Source: Candidatus Nanopelagicales bacterium (GTDB taxonomy: Bacteria > Actinomycetota > Actinomycetes > S36-B12). From it: a stretch of DNA of 62,861 nucleotides. A program made the position numbers and the translations under genes. How positions within the stretch are numbered: the stretch's first letter is position 1; every line of letters starts with the position of its first letter. Below are positions 1 through 8,420 of the stretch, piece after piece. Location: assembly GCA_017854795.1 (NCBI GenBank), contig JAFMHB010000002.1, positions 42,916 through 105,776 on the forward strand. The letters run 5' to 3'. The notes below the pieces were generated by a model that worked only from the letters and a program-made list of their open reading frames with translations, was not told the origin of the DNA and made no database searches.

Positions 1-41
1 GTCAGCCACAGTCAGCCACGCACAGGGGTTAAGGTTCTGGA

Positions 42-842
42 GTGAATGAAACCCGGATCCAACTCTTAGCCGATCAATGGGCAGCAGACCTTAATAGTTG
101 GGCGCTCCCGAAGGAGATCCTTGATCAAGCACCAGAGGTTCCTTGGAAGCATTCGGTTGCCATGTTCACCGTTGCCGCCGAGATCCCTGATTCACCCTCG
201 CACCAGCGCGCACGTGAGGTTCTCGAGCCAGGTGGCAGTGTTCTCGACATTGGATCTGGCGGCGGCCGAGCCTCAATGGCGATCACTCCGCCGGCGGGTA
301 CTTTGACGGCGGTTGATCACCAGCAAGAAATGCTCGACGAATTCCTCAAGGCTGCCGAGACTCGGGGCGCAATTGCCCACACGTACTTGGGTGACTGGCC
401 GGAGGTGGCGCACTTAGTTCCCGAAGCTGATGTAGTCGTGTGCCACCACGTTGCATACAACGTGGCGGACATTGTTCCCTTCCTCCAAGCGCTGAATGAT
501 CACGCGCGCAAGCGCGTAGTCATGGAAATCCCCATGACCCACCCGATGAGCAACATGAATGCGCTGTGGAAAAAGTTTTGGGACCTGGACCGACCCACCC
601 AGCCAACCCCTTTTCAGTTACAAGATTTGTGTTTAGCCTTAGGTTTCGATGCGATTCTTGACATTTGGGAGGATGAAACTTGGGGTGCCCGGGTTGATCT
701 CTCGGAAGCGGAACGAATTCGTCAGGCGCGAATTCGGCTGTGTCTCACCGAAGATCGTGATGCAGAGTTAGCCGCAGCGATGCTCTCAGAAAAAGACTCC
801 AAACCTAGGTCCATTGCCACTCTATGGTGGGATGTGAAGTAG
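42..842 (+). CDS. class I SAM-dependent methyltransferase
   Basis: 266-residue soluble protein with a Rossmann-type SAM-binding motif, VLDIGSGGGRAS, at about residues 67-78, followed by an acidic strand end (TAVDHQQEML) that usually contacts the SAM ribose. The fold class is clear; the substrate cannot be told from the sequence. The GTG start follows an in-frame TAA at 30-32, so the gene is complete despite lying at the window edge. The upstream context is cut off. Its stop abuts the ATG of the VKOR gene directly, so the two are probably co-transcribed. Confidence 0.8.
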   Translation: MNETRIQLLADQWAADLNSWALPKEILDQAPEVPWKHSVAMFTVAAEIPDSPSHQRAREVLEPGGSVLDIGSGGGRASMAITPPAGTLTAVDHQQEMLDEFLKAAETRGAIAHTYLGDWPEVAHLVPEADVVVCHHVAYNVADIVPFLQALNDHARKRVVMEIPMTHPMSNMNALWKKFWDLDRPTQPTPFQLQDLCLALGFDAILDIWEDETWGARVDLSEAERIRQARIRLCLTEDRDAELAAAMLSEKDSKPRSIATLWWDVK

Positions 843-1436
843 ATGATAAAAACTCAGTTCAGGTCAACTCCGTGGCTGTTGCTGTTTTCGGGGATCATTG
901 GGCTTATCGCAGCATTCACGTTGACCCAAGACAAAATAGCGATCCTTTCCGACCCCAGTTTTATCCCTAGCTGCAATATCAACCCGGTACTTTCATGCGG
1001 CTCAGTGATTGTTACCGATCAGGCATCAGTATTTGGCTTTCCCAATCCAATCATTGGCTTGATCTCCTACTCGGTCGTCATCACGCTGGCCGTTCTTCTC
1101 ATCTCGCGCGTGGTTTTGCCCAACTGGGTGTGGCTGGGTCTCAACCTTGGCGCGCTGGGCGGTTTGGCATTTGTCATCTGGTTGATCTTCCAGAGTTTGT
1201 ACGTGATTGACGCACTATGCCCGTGGTGCATGGTCGCTTGGGTTGGAACGATTTTGATTTTCTGGCTCACCACGGCTGAAAACGCGAACGCGGGAAGGTT
1301 CACTCGAAGTGGAACCCCAGGATTTGTATCAGATATTTTCAGTTCATTGCGTTGGGTATTTATCGGTGCGACTTTCTTAATTATCTTAAGTTTGATCTTC
1401 ATCAACTGGATGGACTTCTGGCTCGGCCGCACCTGA
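843..1436 (+). CDS. vitamin K epoxide reductase (VKOR) family membrane protein
   Basis: 197-residue integral membrane protein with about five hydrophobic helices. The VKOR hallmarks are present: a loop cysteine pair (C44 and C52) between the first helices and a CPWC redox motif (C126-C129) at the start of a later helix. The family passes electrons from a DsbA-like thioredoxin-fold protein to quinone, driving disulfide formation outside the membrane in actinobacteria. No DsbA partner is fused or adjacent here. Candidate clients in this window are cell-surface proteins with cysteine pairs, such as PilA; that link is inference. The 3' end overlaps the convergent cytochrome gene by 51 bp. Confidence 0.88.
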   Translation: MIKTQFRSTPWLLLFSGIIGLIAAFTLTQDKIAILSDPSFIPSCNINPVLSCGSVIVTDQASVFGFPNPIIGLISYSVVITLAVLLISRVVLPNWVWLGLNLGALGGLAFVIWLIFQSLYVIDALCPWCMVAWVGTILIFWLTTAENANAGRFTRSGTPGFVSDIFSSLRWVFIGATFLIILSLIFINWMDFWLGRT

Positions 1437-2042
1437 TTTAGCATTGATCTGCGCCCACTGCGGATGGTGCTTTTGGGCCCAACCTCGGGTGACTTCCCCT
1501 GATCGCATCCCCATCCGAGCCTGCGTGTCCTTCATCGCCATATAAATATGCCCGGTAAGCGCTATGACTATTAGCAGTGTCAGCCAGTCATGAACAAATG
1601 TTGCCCCCGTACGAATATCGTCGGTGAAAAGTGAACTGAAAAACATGACCATTCCGGTTGCGAACATAATCAAAATTGCCCCAAGACTAAACGCAGCATT
1701 GAGCTTTTGTCCTGCATTAAATTTTCCGTAAACGGGATCCGGATTGTTGATTTCAGGTGTGATAGGGGCGGTATTCGCGCGCTTGAGCCACGCGAAATCA
1801 TGTGGGTGGAATCGGTTGAGCTCGCGCATATTCATGCGAAACACGGGGAATGCGATAGCAATAATGAGTGGGATGGGTAAAAGGAATCCGCTGACCGAGT
1901 GGATTGTTTTTACTATTCCACGGTTTCCAATCAGAACACTGATGTCAGGGATGTAGAGGGCGGCGGCCGTGGCAATCAGGATAAACATCAAGATGGAGAT
2001 GGAGCGGTGGGCGAAGCGCTCAATTGGGGTGAACCGTTTCAC
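1386..2042 (-). CDS. cytochrome b (b561/formate dehydrogenase gamma-like) membrane subunit
   Basis: 218-residue protein with four hydrophobic helices and helix-borne histidines suitable for b-type haem (IERFAHRS near residue 12, KTIHSV near 48, FVHDWL and LTGHIY in the second half). It fits the di-haem cytochrome b family that moves electrons between quinol and a periplasmic-side oxidoreductase. Its GTG start overlaps the stop of the upstream molybdopterin enzyme in a GTGA quartet, so the pair are translationally coupled and probably form one complex. The C-terminal tail is hydrophilic. Its last 51 bp lie antisense to the end of the VKOR gene. Confidence 0.78.
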   Translation of the reverse strand: MKRFTPIERFAHRSISILMFILIATAAALYIPDISVLIGNRGIVKTIHSVSGFLLPIPLIIAIAFPVFRMNMRELNRFHPHDFAWLKRANTAPITPEINNPDPVYGKFNAGQKLNAAFSLGAILIMFATGMVMFFSSLFTDDIRTGATFVHDWLTLLIVIALTGHIYMAMKDTQARMGMRSGEVTRGWAQKHHPQWAQINAKSGAAEPEVHPVDEDQT

Positions 2043-2737
2043 GTTACCGGCTCATCACTGCGGCCATTTGATTGGCCGACCCAAGCGTCAATGTCGTAAC
2101 CGCGCTGCTCCCAGTATCCAGGAATAACCGAGTCGACTACATCAATGTTCGATAACCATTTAAGTGATTTGTAGCCGTACATCGGCGCCACAAGTAACCG
2201 GACGGGTCCACCATGCTCTCGAGTGACAGGTTTTCCATACATTGAGGTGGCAATCAAAACGTCGGGGCGAATCGCCTGTTCCATGGTGAGCGATTCGGTG
2301 TATGCGCCATCAAATGAATCAATGGTCAGGGCGGTTGCGGTGGCTGGAGCACCCGCAACCGCAAGCAGGTCACTCATGAGAACTCCGGACCAAGGAACGT
2401 TATCAACGCGCCAGCCCGTTACGCATTGAAAGTCCTTTGTCATCGAAGTTTGAGGCAATGATTCAAGGTCAGCAAAACTCAAGTTCAGTGGTGAACTCAC
2501 GGCACCACCAACGGTTAAGCGGTAGTCCGCCTGTGACATCTCGGGGTATCCGTTTGTCACCGTGTAGATACGAAAGCCCCCGGCTGCCGGAATCACCGCC
2601 CCGAGCCCAGGCAGGGTGGAAGCTACGGTGTTGCTCACTACCGAATTGAGTTGCCGACCGAATACGACACCGAGGGCACCAAGGCCCACCATGCCGAGAA
2701 TCACTCGTCGCCCGACCGGCGACCCCTTTGACTCCAT
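2039..2737 (-). CDS. molybdopterin-dependent oxidoreductase (sulfite oxidase-like, YedY/MsrP fold)
   Basis: 232 residues. The N-terminus (GRRVILG followed by a glycine-rich hydrophobic stretch, residues 9-27) looks like a Tat signal or anchor, expected for a cofactor-loaded exported enzyme. The body matches the oxidoreductase molybdopterin-binding family, with the cofactor-ligating cysteine in FQCVTGW (C105) and a later conserved segment GPVRLLVAPMYGYKS. The substrate is unknown; YedY/MsrP homologues reduce oxidised methionine residues, but the partner here is a b561-type cytochrome and not an MsrQ-like subunit. First gene of a two-gene minus-strand operon. Confidence 0.82.
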   Translation of the reverse strand: MESKGSPVGRRVILGMVGLGALGVVFGRQLNSVVSNTVASTLPGLGAVIPAAGGFRIYTVTNGYPEMSQADYRLTVGGAVSSPLNLSFADLESLPQTSMTKDFQCVTGWRVDNVPWSGVLMSDLLAVAGAPATATALTIDSFDGAYTESLTMEQAIRPDVLIATSMYGKPVTREHGGPVRLLVAPMYGYKSLKWLSNIDVVDSVIPGYWEQRGYDIDAWVGQSNGRSDEPVT

Positions 2738-2801
2738 TGCTCAATGGGAACACAAAAAACCGGTTTTGGCGAGGGAACTTGGCTAGCAATACGCTGTATG
2801 T

Positions 2802-3437
2802 GTGTTTGAGGAGGCTCGGTGGATTAACCCACCCCAGAAATTTACGGTCGGTCAGAGTGAACTAACGCTGGAGACCGAGCCTGGCACAGACTTCTGGCAA
2901 CGGACTTTCTACGGCTTTCGTAACAACAATGCCCCGGCTTTTGTCTTTGACCGAAGTGACAACTTCACTTTTTCGGCGAGTATTGAGTGCGAATACACAA
3001 CACTGTTTGACCAAGCCGGAATCGTAATCTGGATTGATGAGAATAATTGGATTAAGGCATCACTTGAATATGAAAATGAGGAGTTCTCCCGATTAGGGGC
3101 AGTGGTGACAAATAACGGCTACTCGGACTGGTCAACGCGCAACAGCCGTGCCGTTGCCCGGATTGAATTCCGAGTTTCCCGCCGAGGACCAGATTTTCTG
3201 ATCGAGGCCCGCACCGACTCCCAGTGGGAGCAACTGCGAATTGCCCACCTGGGTGCTCTCGGTGACACAACTGTGCAGATGGGAAGTACACCGAGTGCCG
3301 AGTTACTCGCTGGTCCTAGCGTCGGCGTCGGAATCTATGCGTGCAGCCCGGGCGACTCGCACTTCGAGGCAAAATTTGGCCAAATGGTGTTCACCCCGAC
3401 GAAATGGGCCATGCACAAGGGTCAGCAGGGCGCCTGA
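2802..3437 (+). CDS. DUF1349 concanavalin A-like domain protein
   Basis: 211-residue soluble protein that matches the DUF1349 (regulation of enolase-like, concanavalin A-like fold) family: an early FWQRTFYGF segment, FSASIECEY, the DQAGIVIWIDENNWIKASLEYE core (about residues 68-89), and a late GVGIYACSP strand. No signal peptide. Biochemical function of the family is not established. The GTG start at 2802 is the only sensible start in frame after the divergent gap; the divergent 64-bp gap to the molybdopterin gene must hold both promoters. Confidence 0.8.
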   Translation: MFEEARWINPPQKFTVGQSELTLETEPGTDFWQRTFYGFRNNNAPAFVFDRSDNFTFSASIECEYTTLFDQAGIVIWIDENNWIKASLEYENEEFSRLGAVVTNNGYSDWSTRNSRAVARIEFRVSRRGPDFLIEARTDSQWEQLRIAHLGALGDTTVQMGSTPSAELLAGPSVGVGIYACSPGDSHFEAKFGQMVFTPTKWAMHKGQQGA

Positions 3438-3459
3438 TTCATAGAGTAATTTCACAAGA

Positions 3460-3533
3460 TGGAGCGGGTGACCGGGATCGAACCGGCATGGCCAGCTTGG
3501 AAGGCTGGGGCTCTACCATTGAGCTACACCCGC
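3460..3533 (-). tRNA. tRNA-Gly (anticodon TCC)
   Basis: On the minus strand the sequence folds as a complete cloverleaf. The acceptor arm GCGGGTG pairs with CACCCGC, the anticodon stem CCAGC/GCTGG encloses the loop CTTCCAA, giving anticodon TCC, and the T arm carries GGTTCGATCCC. The discriminator T is followed by an encoded CCA (3460-3462 on the plus strand). A 12-bp tandem duplication lies just upstream of its 5' end. A tRNA-Gly/tRNA-Pro pair near tig is a familiar actinobacterial arrangement. Confidence 0.95.
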
Positions 3534-3540
3534 GAGGTGC

Positions 3541-3564
3541 ACCGTCTTTGAGACCGTCTTTGAA
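3541..3564. repeat. 12-bp tandem duplication upstream of tRNA-Gly
   Basis: Two adjacent copies, ACCGTCTTTGAG and ACCGTCTTTGAA, sit 8 bp beyond the 5' end of tRNA-Gly, in its promoter-proximal region on the minus strand. The rest of the 168-bp gap between the two tRNAs shows no gene. Confidence 0.7.
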
Positions 3565-3701
3565 GCAACGTGCGCCCGTAAGAATAGTGGCAGCACGAAA
3601 TCACATGCCGGCAGGCTTGCTTCTTTGGCTGGAATGTATGCCGAATGGGGCGGGAAAATCCTTACCCATAGACTCTGCCACTCAATGTTGTTTGGCCAGT
3701 C

Positions 3702-3777
3702 CGGGGCGTAGCGTAGTGGCTAGCGCGCCTGCTTTGGGAGCAGGAGACCGGGAGTTCGAATCTCCCCGCCCCGACCA
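3702..3777 (+). tRNA. tRNA-Pro (anticodon TGG)
   Basis: Complete cloverleaf: acceptor CGGGGCG pairs with CGCCCCG, anticodon stem CCTGC/GCAGG encloses the loop TTTGGGA giving anticodon TGG, and the T arm is GGGAGTTCGAATCTCCC. Encoded A-CCA end. Lies 73 bp upstream of tig in the same orientation. Confidence 0.96.
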
Positions 3778-3850
3778 TGTGGTTCGTTTTCACAAACGGA
3801 TCATGCGTGAAAGTGTCGGAAATATCCAACCTCAAGACCTGGAGCAGTAA

Positions 3851-5143
3851 ATGAAGAGTGAGATCGAAACCCTCAGCCCAACCCGCATCAAGCTCAGCGT
3901 TGAGATTCCATTTGCGGAATTGCAGCCAAGCCTGGATGAGGCACTCACTCGAATTGGCAAGCAAATTAATATCCCAGGGTTTCGCAAAGGCAAAGTCCCA
4001 GCCCGGGTTGTTGAGCAGCGCGTTGGTCGCGGTGCAGTGTTGGAAGAAGCAGTAAACAACGCGGTCCCCAAGGCCTATGACGAAATCGTCGTCGAGAACA
4101 AGCTCCGCCCGATTGGGCAGCCAACGATTGAAGTCACCGAGGTGACTGACGGTGACAAGCTCACCTTCACGGCTGAAGTTGATGTTCGCCCAGAGTTCAC
4201 TCTTCCCGCATTTGATTCACTCACGGTAGAAGTTGAGCCGGTTGTCCTTGAAGAATCTGACATCACCGAGCAAATTGATTCCCTCCGCGGACGTTTTGCA
4301 AATCTGGCCGAAGTTGATCGCACCAGTGCCGACGGTGACGTCCTTCTGGTGAACATTTCGGGCAAGACCGAAACGGGTGACGAAGTTGACGACCTCAGTG
4401 CATCGGCTATGTCCTATGAGTTGGGTACCGAAGGAATGCTGCCCGGTTTTGACGAAGCAGTCCGTGGCGCTAGTAAAGGCGAATCACGTACATTTGAATT
4501 CACTCCACAAAACGGCGACTGGGTAGGCGTTCCGTTGACGGTGACAGTTGAAGTTAGTGCCGTTCGTGAGCGTGAATTGCCTGAACTTGACGCAGACTTC
4601 GTGTCAATGGCATCTGAGTTTGACACCGTCGAGGAACTACGCGCCGATATTGAAACTCGCCTTGGTCGCCTGAAAAAAATGGAACAGGGCAACGAGGCTC
4701 GCAATAAAATCCACGACGTTCTGCTGAAACAGGTTGAACTGCCATTGCCCGAAGCCTTGATCGCAGCTGAAATTGAAGGTCACTTCCACGACGGACACGA
4801 TTCCGGTGAAGAACACCGCGCCGAGGTCGAAACCGAAATCCGGACAGGACTCAAGAGTCAGTTCATTTTGGACAAGATTGCTGAAGATGAAGAACTCACT
4901 GTTGGTGAAAGCGAATTGAGCGCTTGGTTGGTGCAACAGGCACCGCGCTACGGCATGGCACCCGATGCATTCGCTCAAGCCCTCGTTGAAGCAGGTCAGG
5001 TCCCTATGGCTATGGCCGATATTCGTCGAGCCAAGGCCCTTGCCAAGGTGCTCGAGAGCGCCAAAGTGGTTGACACAAACGGTTTGGTCATTGACCTAGC
5101 GGCACTTGATGCTGAGATGGCTGCCCTTACGGCTGGAGAGTAA
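3851..5143 (+). CDS. tig: trigger factor, ribosome-associated chaperone
   Basis: 430 residues, typical length for trigger factor. The N-terminal ribosome-binding domain includes the signature GFRKGKVP (about residues 43-50), which docks at the ribosomal exit tunnel. A central FKBP-type PPIase domain follows (SADGDVLLVNISGKT onward), then a helical C-terminal substrate-cradling domain. It folds nascent chains in the cytoplasm. ATG start with GGAG at 3841-3844. It begins the conserved tig-clpP1-clpP2-clpX cluster, linking co-translational folding with proteolysis. Confidence 0.97.
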   Translation: MKSEIETLSPTRIKLSVEIPFAELQPSLDEALTRIGKQINIPGFRKGKVPARVVEQRVGRGAVLEEAVNNAVPKAYDEIVVENKLRPIGQPTIEVTEVTDGDKLTFTAEVDVRPEFTLPAFDSLTVEVEPVVLEESDITEQIDSLRGRFANLAEVDRTSADGDVLLVNISGKTETGDEVDDLSASAMSYELGTEGMLPGFDEAVRGASKGESRTFEFTPQNGDWVGVPLTVTVEVSAVRERELPELDADFVSMASEFDTVEELRADIETRLGRLKKMEQGNEARNKIHDVLLKQVELPLPEALIAAEIEGHFHDGHDSGEEHRAEVETEIRTGLKSQFILDKIAEDEELTVGESELSAWLVQQAPRYGMAPDAFAQALVEAGQVPMAMADIRRAKALAKVLESAKVVDTNGLVIDLAALDAEMAALTAGE

Positions 5144-5221
5144 AGTGTTTGCACTCGGTAAGTAACGCGGACAGAATTCTGCTCACCTGACAACAATCAA
5201 TTGAGGAGACTAAAAAGGATC

Positions 5222-5514
5222 ATGTCCGTATCGCTGTCTATGACGTAACCCGTGGTACTGCCAAAGAGGTTGCCGAACTTGTTTCAGCCCCTGGAGGGTT
5301 GTCTGACATCTTCAAAGCGCAACCCGGATTTCAAGCTTACTCAATCATTGAAGTCGATCCAGTTACTTTGATCTCACTTTGTTCATGGGAAACACACGAG
5401 GAAGCAGAGCATGCGGTTTCTGAGGCGGCAGTATGGACGGCGGCAAACACTGAGGATCGGGTGCACCGGACCTCAAACTATGTGGGGGACGCACGCTTTT
5501 GGACTAAGCCGTAG
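5222..5514 (+). CDS. small ABM-like dimeric alpha/beta-barrel protein with an apparent start frameshift
   Basis: The reading frame that ends at 5514 encodes about 97 residues from 5221 (HVRIAVYDVTRGTAKEVAEL, then PGFQAYSIIEVDP and ISLCSWETHEEAEHA). This pattern fits small antibiotic-biosynthesis-monooxygenase-type actinobacterial proteins. The only conventional start in this frame is TTG at 5299, which would remove the first beta strand and helix. A good GAGGAG (5203-5208) and an ATG at 5222 lie at the right distance but one base out of frame: ATG TCC instead of, for example, ATG GTC. So a single missing base after the ATG would restore the gene. It may be a pseudogene, a sequencing error, or use a rare start. 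Confidence 0.6.
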
Positions 5515-5711
5515 AGGCTAACCCCGATGCCCGATGCCCAGTGGCTGCCGTCACAGGTGGCTCGCGTCGAGGGCTAGTTCGGCTATGGGCGAACTCGACA
5601 CCTTGAGTCGCGTCTTTCCACGTAGCGCGGGTTAGAGTTCATTCAGTATTCCGTAGTGAACCCAATTCCGCTTCAACCAGAAATCGGAATGACCCAACGC
5701 GAGGAGACTCG

Positions 5712-6359
5712 GTGTCCAGCCAGCAATTTGAAATGAATCAGCCGTTCGGTTTCGACATGCGCACTAGTGGGAGCATGGCCGGCTTCGGCGACATGCTCGA
5801 CGAGCGACTACTGCGCGAGCGGATCATCTGGCTTGAAGGCCCGGTCATGGATGACAACTCCAACCGAATCGCCAAGCAGCTTCAGGTGCTCGCAGCCGAG
5901 GATCCTGACAAGGACATCAGCCTGTACATCAACTCACCCGGTGGATCCATTTCGGCCGGAATGGTCATCTACGACACCATGGCTCTAATCCCCAATGATG
6001 TCAACACTGTTGCAATGGGACTTGCCGCCTCAATGGGCCAATTCTTGCTGTGTGCGGGTGCGCCGGGCAAGCGTTATGCCACACCGAATACCCGAATCAT
6101 GATGCATCAGCCATCCGGTGGCCTTGGTGGAACCGCGAGTGATATCAAAATTCAGGCTGAGCAGATGTTGTTCATCAAAAAGCGGATGGCTGCGCTCATT
6201 GCTGAGCACAGCGGCCAGAGTTTGGAACAGATTGAAAAGGACTCAGATCGTGACCGCTGGTTTGATGCTGAGGCAGCCCGCGAATACGGCTTGATCGATC
6301 ACGTTTACAGCACTTCAGCAGACGCCCCCAAGGGCGATTCAAAGATCAAGGGAGCCTAG
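5712..6359 (+). CDS. clpP1: ATP-dependent Clp protease proteolytic subunit 1
   Basis: 215-residue ClpP serine peptidase. The catalytic serine is S107 in GLAASMGQF and the histidine H132 in MMHQPSGG, with the expected downstream aspartate in the DRWFDAEAA region. The substrate-gate segment YINSPGGSI is intact. Actinobacteria use hetero-tetradecamers of ClpP1 and ClpP2; the next gene is the paralogue, separated by 2 bp. GTG start preceded by GAGGAG at 5701-5706. The 197-bp gap upstream must hold the promoter; I saw no clear ClgR operator. Confidence 0.97.
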   Translation: MSSQQFEMNQPFGFDMRTSGSMAGFGDMLDERLLRERIIWLEGPVMDDNSNRIAKQLQVLAAEDPDKDISLYINSPGGSISAGMVIYDTMALIPNDVNTVAMGLAASMGQFLLCAGAPGKRYATPNTRIMMHQPSGGLGGTASDIKIQAEQMLFIKKRMAALIAEHSGQSLEQIEKDSDRDRWFDAEAAREYGLIDHVYSTSADAPKGDSKIKGA

Positions 6360-6361
6360 AA

Positions 6362-6967
6362 GTGATAAACCCAACCAGCCGTTATATTCTGCCGGAATTT
6401 CGTGAGCGCACAGCAAACGGTGAGCGTGTTCACAATCCCTACACCAAACTCTTCGAGGAGCGCATTATTTTCCTCGGTGTTCAGATCGATGATGCTTCAG
6501 CGGATGACGTCATGGCTCAGTTGTTGACCCTTGAGTCGATGGACCCCGATCGCGATATTCAGATTTACATCAACTCACCCGGTGGTTCATACACGGCCAT
6601 GACCGCGATCTACGACACCATGCAGTTTGTTAAGCCACAGGTGCAAACCGTGTGTTTGGGTCAGGCAGCTTCTGCCGCCGCAGTGCTGCTTGCGGCCGGA
6701 TCTCCCGGAAAGCGTTTTGCCCTCCCACACGCACGGATTCTGATTCATCAGCCGTACACCGAGGGTGGAGGCCAAGGCTCAGACATCGAGATCCAGGCCA
6801 ATGAAATCATCCGGATGCGCGTTGAAATGGAAGGCATTCTTGCCAAGCACACCGGTCGCTCAATTGAGCAAATTGAACAAGACATTGAGCGCGACAAAAT
6901 CCTCACTGCCGACATGGCCAAGGACTTTGGCGTGATTGACTCGGTTATTTCCTCTCGCAAGGGCTAA
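6362..6967 (+). CDS. clpP2: ATP-dependent Clp protease proteolytic subunit 2
   Basis: 201-residue ClpP paralogue with catalytic S104 ([10 protein letters not shown]), H129 (LIHQPYTEG) and the [12 protein letters not shown] segment. It is expected to form the second heptameric ring with ClpP1 and to dock the unfoldase ClpX or ClpC. GTG start 2 bp after the clpP1 stop, so the pair is one transcript. Followed by a 163-bp gap with two inverted repeats before clpX. Confidence 0.97.
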   Translation: MINPTSRYILPEFRERTANGERVHNPYTKLFEERIIFLGVQIDDASADDVMAQLLTLESMDPDRDIQIYINSPGGSYTAMTAIYDTMQFVKPQVQTVCLGQAASAAAVLLAAGSPGKRFALPHARILIHQPYTEGGGQGSDIEIQANEIIRMRVEMEGILAKHTGRSIEQIEQDIERDKILTADMAKDFGVIDSVISSRKG

Positions 6968-6991
6968 TCGCTGCAAAAGCCTCCTACGTTA

Positions 6992-7040
6992 ACAGGGCGC
7001 AAAGTGGGTCAGATTGCGACTTTGTCTCGACCCGCCCTGT
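6992..7040 (+). promoter_or_regulatory. stem-loop between clpP2 and clpX
   Basis: ACAGGGCG (6992-6999) pairs with CGCCCTGT (7033-7040), with inner GGGTC (7006-7010) opposite GACCC (7029-7033). It can form an interrupted hairpin soon after the clpP2 stop. There is no T-run, so it could be a weak terminator, an mRNA-stabilising end, or an attenuation element that uncouples clpX from clpP1P2. Confidence 0.45.
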
Positions 7041-7055
7041 GTATATCGCGCGCAA

Positions 7056-7074
7056 GTACCCCTTTACGGGGTAC
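7056..7074. promoter_or_regulatory. 7-bp inverted repeat upstream of clpX, possible operator
   Basis: GTACCCC-TTTAC-GGGGTAC is a perfect inverted repeat 56 bp before the clpX start. Without a following T-run it is more like a protein-binding site than a terminator. No known regulator is assigned. Confidence 0.4.
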
Positions 7075-7130
7075 GGTTACCAGATTATTAGTACGGGATC
7101 ATTGATCGAGAAATCTGAGTAAGGGGCGTT

Positions 7131-8420
7131 GTGGCGCGTATTGGCGAGAGTGGCGACCTGCTGAAGTGTTCTTTCTGCGGAAAGAGCCAGAAGCAGGTCA
7201 AGAAATTGATCGCCGGCCCCGGTGTCTACATCTGTGACGAGTGTATTGACCTGTGCAATGAAATCATTGAAGAGGAACTCGTCGAGGCGAGTACCTCTGA
7301 TCTTGGTGAACTACCCAAGCCCCGCGAGATTTACGCATTCCTCGACGAATACGTCATTGGTCAAGACGCTGCTAAAAAATCCCTCTCGGTTGCCGTGTAC
7401 AACCACTATAAGCGCGTTCAGGCTGGAGCCAACCACAAAGGCAAAGAGGATTCCGTTGAACTGGCCAAGTCCAATATCTTGCTGCTGGGACCTACTGGCT
7501 CTGGAAAGACACTTTTGGCACAAACACTTGCCCGCGTACTGAACGTTCCTTTTGCTATCGCTGATGCCACGGCATTGACCGAGGCCGGTTACGTTGGCGA
7601 GGATGTTGAAAACATTCTCCTCAAACTCATTCAAGCTGCTGAATTCGATACCAAGCGCGCTGAAATGGGAATCATCTACATCGATGAAATCGACAAGGTG
7701 GCCCGCAAAAGTGAGAATCCTTCAATCACTCGGGACGTGTCCGGTGAGGGTGTTCAGCAGGCCTTGCTCAAGATCATCGAAGGAACAACCGCATCGGTGC
7801 CACCACAGGGTGGTCGCAAGCACCCACACCAAGAATTTATTTCCATTGATACCACTAACGTGTTGTTCATTGTTGGTGGAGCGTTCGCAGGTTTGGACAA
7901 ACTCGTTGAGGCTCGGTTAGGTAAAAAGAGTCTTGGCTTCACTTTCGACCTCGTTGAGGGTGAACGAGAGGAAAGCAAGGACATCTCCACCGACGTGTTC
8001 TCACACGTCATGCCCGAAGACTTGATTAAGTTCGGCATGATCCCCGAGTTCATCGGTCGGCTTCCGGTATTCACATCGGTCAATAAGCTTGACCGTGAAG
8101 CACTCATCGCAGTTCTCGTCGAGCCAAAGAATGCATTGATTAAGCAGTACCAGAAACTCTTCGATCTCGACAGTGTTGAACTTGAATTTGCTCCGGAGGC
8201 TTTAATCGAGATTGCAGATCTTGCACTCTTACGGGGCACAGGTGCACGTGGTCTCAGGGCAATCTTGGAAGAAGTACTACTCAACGTGATGTATGAAGTA
8301 CCAAGTCGGACCGACGTCGCGAAGGTAGTTATTACCGGTGAGGTTGTTCGAGACAGCGTCAACCCGACCCTGGTACCACGTGGAGCACCCAAGCGTGCCC
8401 AGCGCGAAAAGTCCGCCTAA
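7131..8420 (+). CDS. clpX: ATP-dependent Clp protease ATP-binding subunit ClpX
   Basis: 429-residue AAA+ unfoldase. The N-terminal zinc-binding domain has C13, C16, C35 and C38 (CSFC, CDEC). The Walker A motif GPTGSGKT starts at about residue 120, Walker B is IIYIDEIDK, and the GYVGEDVE pore-loop region and the sensor-2 GARGLR are present. It unfolds tagged substrates and feeds them to ClpP1P2. GTG start with AAGGGG a few bases upstream. Its stop codon overlaps the stop of the convergent GGDEF/EAL-like gene by 4 bp. Confidence 0.98.
   Translation: MARIGESGDLLKCSFCGKSQKQVKKLIAGPGVYICDECIDLCNEIIEEELVEASTSDLGELPKPREIYAFLDEYVIGQDAAKKSLSVAVYNHYKRVQAGANHKGKEDSVELAKSNILLLGPTGSGKTLLAQTLARVLNVPFAIADATALTEAGYVGEDVENILLKLIQAAEFDTKRAEMGIIYIDEIDKVARKSENPSITRDVSGEGVQQALLKIIEGTTASVPPQGGRKHPHQEFISIDTTNVLFIVGGAFAGLDKLVEARLGKKSLGFTFDLVEGEREESKDISTDVFSHVMPEDLIKFGMIPEFIGRLPVFTSVNKLDREALIAVLVEPKNALIKQYQKLFDLDSVELEFAPEALIEIADLALLRGTGARGLRAILEEVLLNVMYEVPSRTDVAKVVITGEVVRDSVNPTLVPRGAPKRAQREKSA

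Noticed and set aside
1-19. Direct repeat of GTCAGCCAC at the window start
   Set aside because: Two 9-bp copies at a cut edge, with no context to judge; could be the end of an unseen element.
5515-5711. ClgR operator upstream of clpP1
   Set aside because: ClgR controls clpP in other actinobacteria, but I found no convincing CGC-N5-GCG type site in this gap.
7754-8392. Long antisense open frame (212 codons) inside clpX
   Set aside because: A codon-bias shadow of clpX: serine/arginine-rich composition and no ribosome binding site. Similar long shadows inside folC (36059-36697), pilB (21220-21846), rne (49345-49974) and the ALDH gene (59689-60390) were rejected for the same reason.
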